A stretch of 25,223 nucleotides of DNA. Origin: Reticulomyxa filosa. Lineage: Eukaryota > Foraminifera > Reticulomyxidae. Shown piece by piece: positions 1 to 9,812 of this stretch. The position numbers and the translations under genes are program-made. Under the pieces are notes generated by a model. That model was not told the DNA's origin. It did no database searches and was given only the letters and a program-made list of their open reading frames with translations. Location: assembly GCA_000512085.1 (NCBI GenBank), contig ASPP01010646.1:1-25223 (forward strand). The letters run 5' to 3'. Every line of letters begins with the position of its first letter. Within the stretch, counting starts at the first letter, position 1.

Positions 1-53
1 TTTTTTTTTTTTTTTTTTATTCGATGATGGAGTCGTTCCCAAACACGTTTTTT

Positions 54-440
54 TCAAAAAAAAAAACAAAACCTGTTCATAATTTCGTACAGTGCACAAT
101 CATACGATTGATCACTGATCGTTTCTTTGAATAAACCAAATGGCATGCACCCTTTCCAAAACCTTTTTTGAAAATCTTCAATCTTCTTAGCGTCGAAGTC
201 GTTGGCTTCTGCTTTTGAATTCATGTCTCTGCTTTTGTGCAAGCACTCTTTGCACCCTCTCCTTGGGCACGAGCCATATTTTTCCTCAGTGTTTTGTGGA
301 GCTAATTGTAACAACGTTGTTTCGGTTTTCTGCTTCTCCTGTTGAGAAGCTGCTCGCCCTTGCTGAAAGATTTGTGAAAAGGTAACTTCATTCTCAATAT
401 TTTTAAAAAAGATACATTTTTTGAAAAACTCCCGTGTGGA
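54..440 (-). CDS. Unidentified coding exon(s), possibly cysteine-rich protein
   Basis: An open minus-strand frame runs from about 440 down to 54 with no convincing start. Its protein-like part has mixed, non-repetitive composition and several cysteines (SCPRRGCKEC, then KGCMPFGLF, then YDCALYEIMN). A donor-like AG|GTTTTG follows the YEIMNR codons near 75, after which the sequence turns into T/A runs up to the window edge, so the last residues read as phenylalanines are probably intron. The start lies upstream or in another exon. I do not recognise the family. The cysteine spacing might suggest a small metal-binding or disulfide protein, but this is not supported further. It could also be a chance open frame. 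Confidence 0.3.
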   Translation of the reverse strand, partial: STREFFKKCIFFKNIENEVTFSQIFQQGRAASQQEKQKTETTLLQLAPQNTEEKYGSCPRRGCKECLHKSRDMNSKAEANDFDAKKIEDFQKRFWKGCMPFGLFKETISDQSYDCALYEIMNRFCFFF

Positions 441-903
441 CGTCCAACCTGCGGCTGTACTTCAATTGCCTTGTTTGTAACCGGACCACTTGTGCTTTTA
501 TTTTTTTTTTTCCTTTTTTCTCATTTGCTATTTTCATCTTTGTACCAGTGCAAAGGAAACAATAGAAAAAGACCATCTCTAAGAGACAACACAAAATTTA
601 AGTCAACACATTTTGAGCGCGACATGACGCAACCACTTCAATTTAAACTCCAATGTTAATATTTAGAATCTTAAGGGAACAAACGTGAAAATAAGAACAA
701 TTTGCTTTGAAGAAAATGTTTGATTGCTTAATTTCAGCAAACAAGTGCAAATGCTTATAAAGATTTTTTTTCAACTAATAAAACAAAAAAATACAAAGTT
801 CTATATCAAACTGACTTGTGAGTTAAACTAAAGAAGTTTTTTAAAAAATTGTAAAACCCCAAATTGTTATTAACAACCATCTTACTACACAAACGCTATT
901 CTG
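441..903. other. Intergenic or intronic AT-rich stretch
   Basis: No coding frame with protein-like composition was found on either strand. The stretch has T-runs (about 500-520) and general AT richness. It holds the 5' flank of the M20 peptidase gene, whose ATG is at 904. No clear promoter element was recognised. Confidence 0.5.
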
Positions 904-3039
904 ATGTCCATTTTTGAAAACCTTGACAATGAATCTGAAATGAAAACATCAATTTTGAGACTGGATACTCAAAAAATAGTGGACACAATAACAAGGTCCT
1001 GGGACGAAACTGTACTCGAAACGTTTCGTTACACAATAAATTGTACTCTTCTTGTCACACACTTTTATTTTTGCACTAAAAAAGGTTGAAAGCGTATATT
1101 CGGATTGAAAATCAATCACCGAGTTTTGATGAAAAAATCTACGAAAATGGAATGCAAGAGAAGGCATTAAATTTATTGACAAATTGGGTGAAAAAGCAGT
1201 CAATAAAAGGACTGAACATGCAAATTTTGAAAGAAAAGAACATGACTCCGTTTATTTTTATTGAAGTTGAAGCATTCAACACGAAATGTAATGAGTTGAG
1301 TTTGTCTTGAGAATCGGAGTGTGTAAAAAAAAAAAGAGGGACAGAGAATTACATAACATTAACACGTACATATACACATACAAATGGTAACAAAGGACGG
1401 TGCTAATATATGGTCACTTTGACAAACAACCAGTTAAGCAAAAGGGACTCCAAATCATCCCCTCCGGAAAAGAATGACAAAAAAAAAATTTGATGAATAG
1501 CCATTAACGCAGCAGTGGGATAGCGAATTAGGACCGTATAAACCTGTGATTAAAGATGGAAAAGTTGAATTGTGTGAATTGCCTCTTTCTTATTGTTGCA
1601 GAGTGAACAAAAAAAAAAAAAGCACAAAATGAATGAATAGTTGTACGGACGAGGTGGTGCAGATGATGGTTATAGTATCTTCGCCGCAATCGATAGTATT
1701 CGTGCGTTACAAGTGCAAAACGCATCCCATCCCAGATGTGTAATAACTATCGAAGGAAGCGAAGAGTCGGGCAGTCCACATTTGAACCACTATTTGGACC
1801 AGTTGAAAGATCGCATTGGCACACCATCGTTGAGGATTACCTTTTTTTTTTTTTTTTTTTTTGCGTTTGCATTTCTAGGCACGCCATAACATCTCTTTCT
1901 GTTTCGATTGAGGGGGTGATACAGCTTGGTTATATGTTTGGACTCTGGTGCTGGAAATTATGAGCAGCTGTGGCTCACTACTTCGGTTTGAAACTGTCTC
2001 TGTTTTGTTTGACCTTGTCGCGAGTTAAGCGACACTCAATTCAAAAAAAAAAAAAAAGAGTGGATCGTATTTTTTTTTTTTTTTTTTTTAGAGTGCGTCC
2101 ACAGAAAAATGCTAAAAAAAAAAATGTGCACTTTTAGCTACGTGGAGTGATGTCCGGAAAATTGCGAGTGCAATTGTTGAAAGAAGGTATTCACAGTGGC
2201 GAAAGTGGTAAAGTACGAGATTCGTTTCATGTAATGCGAAGCTTGCTGGACAGATTCGATGAGGACACTGGCGAGTGCAAAGTGAAAGAGTTAATGAGTA
2301 AAATCCCCTCCAACCATGTAAAATACGCGCAAGAGATGGGCAAGGTCGTAGGAAAGGACGTATGGACGACACTGCCACTCTATGAACATGCACAGTGCCA
2401 ATTGCCAATGACTTTGGAAAATGTGCATGAAATACTGTTAAACAGTACGTGGAGGCCGCAATTGTGTATTGTCGGCTGTGACGGACTTCCTGATTTGAAA
2501 GGAGGGAATGTGCTGCGCCAATTCACCACGCTAAAATTATCGGTCCGCTTGCCTCCAGATATCGATCCTGAACATGCGTTTTATACTTTAAAGCGTTTGT
2601 TTGAGTCCGATCCTCCTTTCAATGCTAAAGTGGAGTTCACCAAAGGTATACACACATCTTTTGTTTCATTTATATGTACGTAACTCTGTTGTGACTTGAA
2701 AAGAGTTTATTGTTACGTTTCTTTTTTTGTTCCTTACATTGGACAGGATCATGGGGAAATGGATTTGTCTGTCCCGATTTCGATCCGTGGCTCATGACGG
2801 CATTGCAAAATGCCTCCAAACTTTTTTTTCATAAACCTGCTCTAATGATGGGCGAGGGTGGCACGATCCCCCTAATGGGCCAATTGCAAGCAAAGTATCC
2901 TAAAGCACAGTTTGTTGTGACTGGAGTGTTGGGCCCAAACAGCAATGCGCATGGTCCAAACGAGTTTTTACACATTGATTTTTGCAAAAAGATTATTTGT
3001 TGTATTAGTTATGTCTTAAATGCCGCTGCGACACATTGA
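904..3039 (+). CDS. M20-family zinc metallopeptidase (CNDP/ArgE-DapE-like dipeptidase)
   Basis: Eight exons give one frame of 495 residues: 904-1022, 1085-1303, 1396-1432, 1501-1563, 1641-1828, 1925-1985, 2138-2645, 2747-3039 (TGA stop). The summed length is divisible by three. All expected M20 metal and catalytic motifs are visible: YGHFDKQP (His ligand and catalytic Asp), GRGGADDGY (bridging Asp), EGSEESGSP (catalytic Glu and Glu ligand), CLDSGAGNYEQLW (Asp ligand) and the C-terminal NAHGPNEF (His ligand). The central lid/dimerisation domain carries KEGIHSGESG. From family knowledge this is a cytosolic dizinc hydrolase that removes residues from small peptides. The sequence recalls bacterial-type M20 enzymes more than animal CNDP2, which is a memory-based impression. 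No signal peptide is seen at the chosen ATG. The exon 2/3 join (TT|GTCTTG ... AAAG|G) is the least certain. Confidence 0.9.
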
Positions 3040-3460
3040 TTTGTTTTTGATTGCAATGCTTTTACCAATTTGATTTAAACTGATGCCTTCTTTCAAGTGC
3101 GAATATATGTTATATTATTAGACTTTATCACTGTAATACAAAATTTTTCTAAAATTTTCATCAGTTTTCAATAATACATTGGGATTGAATTGCTCTACTT
3201 TTAAATGTATTAATAATATTGGCAGAGTTTCAATAATGCTCTGTTATGTGTCACATTTCCTGAGAGTAATTAAAAGTGAATTGAATTAATTGTTCTATTT
3301 ACATTGTTTATACCTTGGCCTTGCAGAATGTTTAGTTCATTTTTTAAACTGATAAGCACCCACGCTAACATTCCTTGCCATAGCATGTTGCAAAAAACTG
3401 AAGATGATGCTATTCATTAATCAACCATTTCATTTCATTAGTACATTCCAAACAATAAGA
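3040..3460. other. AT-rich intergenic stretch 3' of the M20 gene
   Basis: No coding frame is supported. It holds the 3' flank of the peptidase gene and the 5' flank of the first tRNA-like element. The AACAAT at 3451-3456 also precedes the other two elements, at a similar distance from their D-arms. Confidence 0.5.
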
Positions 3461-3763
3461 TGTGGCGTAGCTTAATATGTAAAGCCCGCCGAACTTACAG
3501 TGACTTGATCACATTATGGCTAAAGCCATCTTTGGAGCGTTCTTCAGAACCTGGAAGTGGTGCAAATTCAAGGGTTAATAAGTTGACAGTGTGTTGGTGT
3601 GCATCTTATGTATACTAAGTCGCATGGTCATATACATTCTTGCCTACGCACTAACACACGATCGTTTATATTGCTGTTGGCAATATTGACAATGTAAGCG
3701 GTCGTGCAATATGAAACTCCATATAATTTAGCGGGGATTTGTGTTCGATTCACAAAATCGACA
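3461..3763 (+). ncRNA. tRNA-like long-insert element, copy 1
   Basis: The 5' end has a D-arm/A-box-like segment: GTAGC TTAATATGTA AAGC, with GCTT (3470-3473) pairing AAGC (3482-3485). The 3' end has a T-arm: TTGTG (3739-3743), loop TTCGATT, CACAA (3751-3755), a perfect 5-bp stem with the usual seven-base loop. CCGC (3486-3489) can pair GCGG (3731-3734), placed like an anticodon stem, with about 240 bases inside. The inside includes hairpin 3668-3686 within stem CACGATCG/CGGTCGTG (3657-3664/3699-3706). The internal body is shared with the copies at 5101-5404 (-) and 10729-11043 (+). The acceptor stem does not pair convincingly. It could be a pol III RNA gene, a tRNA gene with a giant intron, or a tRNA-derived SINE. 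Confidence 0.6.
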
Positions 3764-5100
3764 TTAAAAAATAAATTGTTTTTAAAAAAAACATTACATA
3801 AATTTGGACATACTTTATAGTATGATGATTTGTATTATATATTCTAGATTAAACATTTACTATTGTTCGATCGCAATAAGTATAATTTGGACAATTGTCA
3901 ATAAAGGATATACTCTGTGCAAAATTCACGTTAAAATTGTCGTTATCATTTTTTTATTTCAACATTTTACAAAAAAATAAAATGGAAATGACAAAAGAAA
4001 TGTTCTATATGATGAACAACGATCAAAGAGATCCAAAAGTGGGTGAAAACCTGATTATTAATCAATTTTAATGAGTCCTTTGACTTTGCAATTATTGTTT
4101 TGAAAGGTAATGCGATGAAATGATTGATTAATGAATAACATGACCTTCAGAGTCTCAATGACATATCACAAAAACGATGGAAAAGAAAATAAATCAATTA
4201 CTCAAACATTTTGAAAAAATGAACGTAGTTGAACATGTACAACAGTTAAATGCTGTCTCAAGATAAAAAAGATTTTTTCCACTCAAGTTATCAACTTTGA
4301 ATGGTCACGTCATTTTATGATCATCAAACAAAAGAGAAGTTAAAAAAACCGTAAGTTTACTTTTTTTTGACGGAGCATTAAACATATTTTTTTTTTTTAT
4401 ACTATGTTAAATTAAAAAAGATTCAAAATTACAATTGAAAAAACTTTTTTGGATTTTTGTGTTATCATTTTTGCCAATTAATATTCTTTAAAAATGTTGA
4501 ATATTGTATAAAAACAGATAAATAGTAAATAATAAGAACATATCATATCTCTACGAACATGGACTATTTCTTCAATCAAGTCTACATCACAAAGATGAAA
4601 AAGAGAACCGAATATCTACACAACAGAATTACAAACTGATTTTAAGTCTTGATAAATTAAGAATGCAATATTACGGACACAATTTGCAATGCACAATGAA
4701 ATGAAAAGATTGATGAAATGATGGAGAAAAAAAAGAATAATATTGTGACAATAAGTCACAGTTGGAAGTAAAGTTTTGTGATATGTCTTGTGAATAGTAC
4801 CACTTTTAAAAACAACAAACCAAACGAAAATTACATAGAAAAGAGAAAGTGGAATAATAAATGCTGCATCTCAGCCAAAGCAGCAAGCAAATATTAAACG
4901 AAGATTATTTCTAACGCTAATCAGGCAGTTTATTCTAATATCGACAATTGCACAAATTATACTTATTGCGTTCAAACTAATGGTGAATGATCACAGCATA
5001 GTCTGCATAATATTTCTACAATATGAACAAACTATCACAACAAAGTATGTCAATGTCTTTAATTTTTTTTATAAAGTTAATAACAAATTTTTTTTATTAA
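3764..5100. other. AT-rich intergenic region
   Basis: Only short frames occur, for example a 29-codon ATG frame near 3981 (MEMTKEMFYMMNNDQ...), with nothing to support them as genes. T-tracts lie at about 4361 and 4388. No RNA gene or clear repeat was recognised. Confidence 0.5.
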
Positions 5101-5404
5101 TGGCATTGGTTGGACTCGAACCAACATCTCCGCTACATTATATGGAGCTGTCGTATTGCACTACCTCACACATTGCTGATATTACTATCAACAATATAAA
5201 CGATCTTGTGACAGTGCATATGCAAAAATACATATTGCCATGTGACTTTACACATATTTACACAATAATCACCCCAATACTGGTCAGCATATCAACCCTT
5301 TTGAGGTCGCATCATCTCCAGAAATTACGAAGACTGATCGCCATAATCCGATCAAGTCACTATAAATTCAGCTTTATTTACTCATTAAGCTACGGCCGCC
5401 TCAT
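5101..5404 (-). ncRNA. tRNA-like long-insert element, copy 3
   Basis: Read on the minus strand it starts GAGGCGGCCGTAGCTTAAT, with D-stem GCTT/AAGC and a longer loop. It ends with T-arm GTTGG, loop TTCGAGT, CCAAC (plus-strand 5125-5109), followed by CAATGCCA like a tRNA acceptor strand with discriminator A. The B-box GGTTCGAGTCC is perfect. The body shares blocks such as GATCGTTTATATTG with the other copies. The inner hairpin ATATTGTT/AGTAATAT keeps pairing through two G-T wobbles where copy 2 has G-C pairs. The long enclosing stem is weaker here than in copies 1 and 2. It sits at the inner end of a 0.9 kb inverted duplication. The plus-strand open frame across this stretch is best read as chance. 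Confidence 0.6.
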
Positions 5405-6025
5405 TGTTAATATTTAATTTATTTTTTCCACTTATCACTTTCACTTTGCCAATAAGTCATTTTATTGACAACAATGAACATCTTTAAATAATTTTTTATA
5501 TAAAAACATAAATAAAATCCGACTCCGCAAAAGAATGTTTTCTGAATTAAAAAATTGCGAGAACAAAACTTGATTGACATCTGGCAGCGAACAATCGAAA
5601 GGTGCATAATCTGTATTAAATCAAAAATATCACCATTTTATAGATCTTGTTCACATAACAATAACACCTTTTGACTTGTTGTTCTTCGGTCCAAGTCCGA
5701 ACGTAACAAAGTCATAAAGATTAAACAAAGAAATAAATTTAACTTTTACTTTCTTTATTGTTGAATATCAATAAAGAAAGTGATTTGCAAAAACAAACTG
5801 AAACAAACGAAGTAGCAAACGACAACGTCAACAAAAAAAAAGCAATTCAGACATTACTCATAACTTATAAATTTTATTTTGTTTCTTTTGTGTTTTTTCG
5901 AATTACAGATTCCGCATTTGGTCTCAGCTAATCTCTTTCAGTGAAAAAAATTGTATTACACTATTTAGAAATTATTGAATAAAACTTAATTGAACTTGCA
6001 AAAAAACTATTGAAAAAAACATTTA
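5101..6025 (-). repeat. Left arm of ~0.9 kb inverted duplication
   Basis: This arm holds tRNA-like copy 3 plus about 620 bases on its upstream side. It matches the reverse complement of about 10180-11043 with substitutions and small indels. Matching landmarks in order include CAACTTGACA-like flanks near the element, TCCGACTCCG (about 5519), the CTTCGG..CCGAA hairpin (5684-5701), a 13-bp hairpin at 5748-5760/5769-5781, AATCTCTTTCAG (5930-5941) and CTTAATTGAACTTGCA (5985-6000). Similarity fades past about 6010-6025. A minus-strand frame at 5419-5607 lies in the arm but is not conserved as protein in the other arm. Confidence 0.65.
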
Positions 6026-6841
6026 TAAAAATTACAACAATAATGATTATTTGTTTGAATGTCATACTCTTTTTAATTGGTGATAACATTATGAAAATGT
6101 GACTTTGCATCATATATAAATTTGATGGTCGTATTTCCTATTTGTTTGTAGTATTTTTCCATTAAATTAATTGTTGCCATTCAACATTTAAGTAGGTATT
6201 ACAAAAAAATGAACAATTGTGCAAGTCTTAAAATTTTTCTAATTTTGGTTTTTCCTACAGCTTGGTTACTTATTTTTTTTGTTTGTTGATTCCTGTTGTG
6301 AAAGATTGACCTACTAAAGACTTGCACAAAGCATAATAAGAAAAGAAGGACTATATTTCTCTGAGTTTCGTTGTTGCAAGAGCGATTTGTACTGTACTGT
6401 TGATTTTGCTTGTTTCATGGAAAAAAAACACATCCTCTCTTTTTAGATAGATAGTACTGTTTAATGCCAAGGCTCAAGTGAACATGAAATCCTTGTCGTT
6501 TACTTATTGAACGATCGCTCAGAGAGCAATACCTTTCGATTACATATTTTTACTTGAATAAATCATATCAGTTATAATAAAAATTTGGTGTATGTATTGT
6601 ATTTATTATTTTGGCTGCAATTAAGTAATTAACTAAAAGTTTATAACGTTTTAGCCCGCGGACAATAGATTATAAATCTTGAAAATAGCAGGAAAGGCAG
6701 AACGATGAAGGATAAAAAAAAATATTTTAAAATACCATTGTATATATTAAACAATATAAAGTTAATATTTTATTACATGAACAATTTCAATTTTGTTTTT
6801 TGAACTTGGTCAACATATTAAAAAAAAGGTAAAGCATTCTC
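6026..6841. other. AT-rich intergenic region 5' of acid ceramidase
   Basis: No coding frame is supported. It contains a 13-bp inverted repeat TTGTGCAAGTCTT (6217-6229) / AAGACTTGCACAA (6317-6329) separated by about 87 bases. The rest is A/T runs and the presumed promoter of the ceramidase gene. Confidence 0.5.
6217..6329. repeat. 13-bp inverted repeat around an 87-base spacer
   Basis: The arms 6217-6229 and 6317-6329 are exact reverse complements. The spacer is T-rich. It could be a hairpin, the ends of a tiny non-autonomous element, or chance in AT-rich DNA, although the arms are not simple-sequence. Confidence 0.45.
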
Positions 6842-8473
6842 ATGATGGCTGAGCCAGAAGAAAAAACGAGCAGTGATTTGGAAGAAAAAAAGGAAGTTGT
6901 GGTAGAAGAAAGTGGTACTAGTGTTCATGTGACAAAAGTTCCTCTCTTTACAGTGGCTTTGGACGCAGATCCCTCCGTTCGTTGGAAGGAGATAATCACA
7001 GCATACAAAGTTAACAAAATAATGGCTGAACAATGCAACACACACCAAATCCAAATAAACTCATATGAATATATTCAACATATACAGAAAGATTTTGAAA
7101 GAGTGAGGAAAGTGATAAATCAATTTGTGGAAAATGAAGGTGGCAAAACGGGTGAAATATTGAAGTCAATAATAACAGGGACGTTGAAGCAATTCAAATG
7201 GATGGTATATTATAAAGAAGATTTAGAGGCTATTTCAGCGCTATCTGGCATGCCAATTGGTAAAATTTCTTTTCTTCATATATGTACATATATATATAAA
7301 CAACAAACAAGATTTTTTTAAAAAAATGAAAGGTGAATTAATAATGATGCAATTGATATACGAAGCAACGGCATTATGCACAAGCATAGTAACAATTGAT
7401 CGAAAGAATGAAAGCAAGCCAATCCATATCCGAACGATGGATTGGGAAATGGAGTTTTTGCAACCTTTAACGATTGAAATTCAGTTCACGCTCCAAAATC
7501 AAGTGATCTGTCATTGCACAACTTGGGCAGGATATGTCGGTATTTTGACGGGACTCTATTTTAATCACTCCGAGTCTTCCAAATCCTTTGAATGTGTCAG
7601 CGTTAGTGTGAATTTTCGTGTGACAGGAACAGGCTATTGGACGAACCTTAAAAAAACTTTAAGTGGTAGTTGGCCCATTGGATTCAAACTAAGAGATTTG
7701 TTGACCACGCCACATCAATCATTTGACTCCGTTGTTTCTTCCCTGAAAACGGCAGAGTTTATTGCGCCAGTTTACTTTACTATTGCTGGAAGTCGTCTCG
7801 GTCAGGCTATCATTATTACTCGTGATCGCACCGAACATGAACAACCTTATTCCTTCACTGATGAAACACCTTTTATTGTTCAAACTAATATTGGTTTGCA
7901 AATATTTATATACATTGCTTATTTATTAATTTTATATAATTTTTGTTTGTATGAATTAAAAAAGATCATTGGTCCAATAAACAAGAAGATGATATCATGT
8001 GGTCGATCAGTCGAAGACGTAATGTGAAGAAACAATTGCTCCAATTACTGGAACAAAACAAATTGGGTGTAAATAGTGATGAATTGTGGGATTTAATAAG
8101 TATGCCTCCAATCTTTAATGATATTACTGTTTATGGCACTTTGATGATTCCATCTTTGGGATACCTTGAAACCAGAATACCTCATCCTCAACTAGGATTC
8201 AAACCCGTCTCTCAAAAATTCGCACAAGACTCTGAAAAGCTAATTTGGAAAACCTGCACAAAGTGCAATACTCGAGTTCATGTTTCATTAAATGTGAAAG
8301 GTGAATGTGTTCATTCAGGTGAATGGCATGACGACTATGACAAATGCAGTACTGTTAAATGCGGTTGGAATTTAGGACTTTCAAAAATTGGAAAATGCCA
8401 TTGGTCTTGTTGCTTTAATACCAATTTCGATTCTTTTTGTGTCAAGAGTGACTTTCATATTGTTTCTGATTGA
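6842..8473 (+). CDS. Acid ceramidase/NAAA-like amidase with C-terminal Cys/His-rich domain
   Basis: Three exons (6842-7259, 7333-7893, 7989-8473, TGA) give 487 residues in phase. The N-terminal part has the alpha-subunit motif KVPLFTVALDADPSVRW. The mature nucleophile is Cys155 in LCTSIV, where the family self-cleaves to expose an N-terminal Cys. IRTMDW supplies Arg173 and Asp176, WAGYVGILTG and APVYFTIAG follow, ITRDR is kept, and VQTN gives Asn325, with an Arg cluster about 10-12 residues later. Family role: hydrolysis of ceramide, or of N-acylethanolamines, to fatty acid plus amine. Two oddities: the ATG start gives an acidic N-terminus with no signal peptide, unlike lysosomal relatives, and an upstream in-frame stop is close. 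After the amidase fold comes a tail of about 75 residues rich in Cys/His (CTKC ... CVHSGEWH ... KCGWNLGLSKIG ... HWSCC), likely zinc-binding. A missed upstream exon could still supply a signal. Confidence 0.88.
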
Positions 8474-8677
8474 GACATATATTTTTTTCTTTTGCTTATT
8501 TTCATTGAATATAACTTCATCATTTCTGGAAACAAAACAGTTATGACTTCTCTTGAAAAATTCAGAACAAAGTGTAATAAAAAGGCATTTCAGAAAGTAA
8601 TTTGAAACATTGCTAGTATAAATACTTTTTATTTTTTGTTCGTTTAATTTAAAAAAATATTCCATAAAATTTAAGGA

Positions 8678-9562
8678 TTAAATTTGTGAAAAAAAAGGTT
8701 GTGATGTAGGTAAGTCTGGAATGTCCAAACCCCAAAATCCTTCAGGAGTATTTTCTTTTTTGAAAGTGCTTCGATGACGTGAAACATGATTATGCAACGA
8801 AGTATTCCCATTGACTGCACCAATGCCATTGTAAAATTGTTGGCATTCATAACATGCATGTCCAGGCAATTTTTGTTTTTCTTTACCACGAGTTCCGGTT
8901 TCATAATATCTGGTTTGTGGTTTCTGTGATTGTAAAGGAAAAGAGTCGTCATGACATTGTTGATGTTTGTTGATTGGTTGAGAATTGAGGTTGATCTTTT
9001 CATAAGAGATCCTAGTTATTGATTGACTTGAATTAGAACTGGGTTTTTTTTGTATCAATTCAATAGATGAATCACTATCTTTGCAATGACCATCATACAT
9101 GTCATTATTGTTTATGATTGCATTCATCTTTGTATGTAATTCAATTCTATTATCTTTTAGATTTTGCTGAGATAACAATTCTTGAAACTTTTGAAGTAAT
9201 TGCTCATATTCTTTTTGTAATGCCTCATGTGATCTTGTTACACATTTCAATTTATCTTTCAATTTTTGCTCTTTTCTTTGGTAATGTTCCTTCATTTTAT
9301 TAAGTTCTATTTCGTATAAACATTGTTGGGGCGTGTCTTCATGATTGGTTGATACTTGTGCTGTGTTCCCGGAATATCTTGATTTTCGGCGTTGTAGTGA
9401 CCGTGATGAAAATAATAGTGGTGAGAGTTGTTGTTGTTGCATTTTGTTATTTTTGTTTTTAACTAAAGTTGGTTGTGATTGTCGTAAGTTATAGCAAGTT
9501 TTTTTTTCTGTTTCTGAGAGACTCCTTTTTGTCTTACTGTTTTCCGTTTTAAAGAGCAACAA
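8678..9562 (-). CDS. CtIP/Sae2/Ctp1-like DNA double-strand-break resection protein
   Basis: The frame ends with TAA at 8678-8680. The first in-frame ATG is at 9442 (254 residues). The frame stays open to 9562 with no ATG, so the real N-terminus may be in that part joined to an upstream exon. Residues after the ATG include a charged coiled-coil (KMKEHYQRKEQKLKDKL ... QKEYEQLLQKFQELL), matching the N-terminal oligomerisation region of CtIP. The C-terminus has the Sae2/CtIP signature: KLPGHACYECQQFY (CxxC), then VSRHRSTF and NTPEGFWGLDIPDL. Family role: partner of Mre11-Rad50-Nbs1 that starts 5' end resection. CtIP has Cys before SRHR. Here that position is Val, with a His just before it, so the metal site may be altered. 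The gene is convergent with the ceramidase gene, 204 bases between stops. Confidence 0.85.
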   Translation of the reverse strand: MLLFKTENSKTKRSLSETEKKTCYNLRQSQPTLVKNKNNKMQQQQLSPLLFSSRSLQRRKSRYSGNTAQVSTNHEDTPQQCLYEIELNKMKEHYQRKEQKLKDKLKCVTRSHEALQKEYEQLLQKFQELLSQQNLKDNRIELHTKMNAIINNNDMYDGHCKDSDSSIELIQKKPSSNSSQSITRISYEKINLNSQPINKHQQCHDDSFPLQSQKPQTRYYETGTRGKEKQKLPGHACYECQQFYNGIGAVNGNTSLHNHVSRHRSTFKKENTPEGFWGLDIPDLPTSQPFFSQI

Positions 9563-9572
9563 TTTTTTTTTA

Positions 9573-9812
9573 ATTTAAAACAGAATCTGAAGTTATTCAA
9601 AGAACTAATCATACTAAATTTGGTTTTGCTGCTGGTATTTTAACACAAGATCCACAAAAAGCAATTAGAATTGCTCAATCTTGGTTTTAAACAATCTGGA
9701 ATTGGTCGTAAATGGGGTAAAGAAGGGCTTATTTGTTATACTCAAACTAAATCTATTTTTACAAATAATCATATTATTCCAATTTCTTATCTACCTCATT
9801 TATGGTATATAT
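9573..9812 (+). pseudogene. AT-rich coding remnant with one frame break
   Basis: Two adjacent plus-strand frames read as one protein-like string if a single base is ignored at about 9687 in the TGGTTTTAAAC run. The first frame gives [19 protein letters not shown]...AQSWF, the second gives KQSGIGRKWGKEGLICYTQ, ending at TATATATAA near 9812. There is no ATG at the left end, and the left end abuts the CtIP upstream region. Codons are strongly A/T-ending (CAA, GGT, GCT, ATT), unlike the neighbouring genes but like the Nup155 gene at the right edge. I do not recognise the family. It may be a gene fragment, a decayed retrocopy, or an exon of a gene with a sequencing indel. Confidence 0.4.

Noticed and set aside
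2112-2408. 98-codon minus-strand ORF
   Set aside because: Antisense shadow of M20 peptidase exon 7.
5101-5404. Ordinary complete tRNA gene in the tRNA-like copies
   Set aside because: The distance between D-arm and T-arm is about 250 bases and no 7-bp acceptor stem pairs, so a standard tRNA call is not justified.
4980-5417. 145-codon plus-strand ORF
   Set aside because: It runs antisense through tRNA-like copy 3; codon pattern is not protein-like and the frame is not kept in copies 1 or 2.
8671-9003. 110-codon minus-strand ORF overlapping CtIP
   Set aside because: Out-of-frame shadow; the 8678-9562 frame carries the Sae2/CtIP signature.
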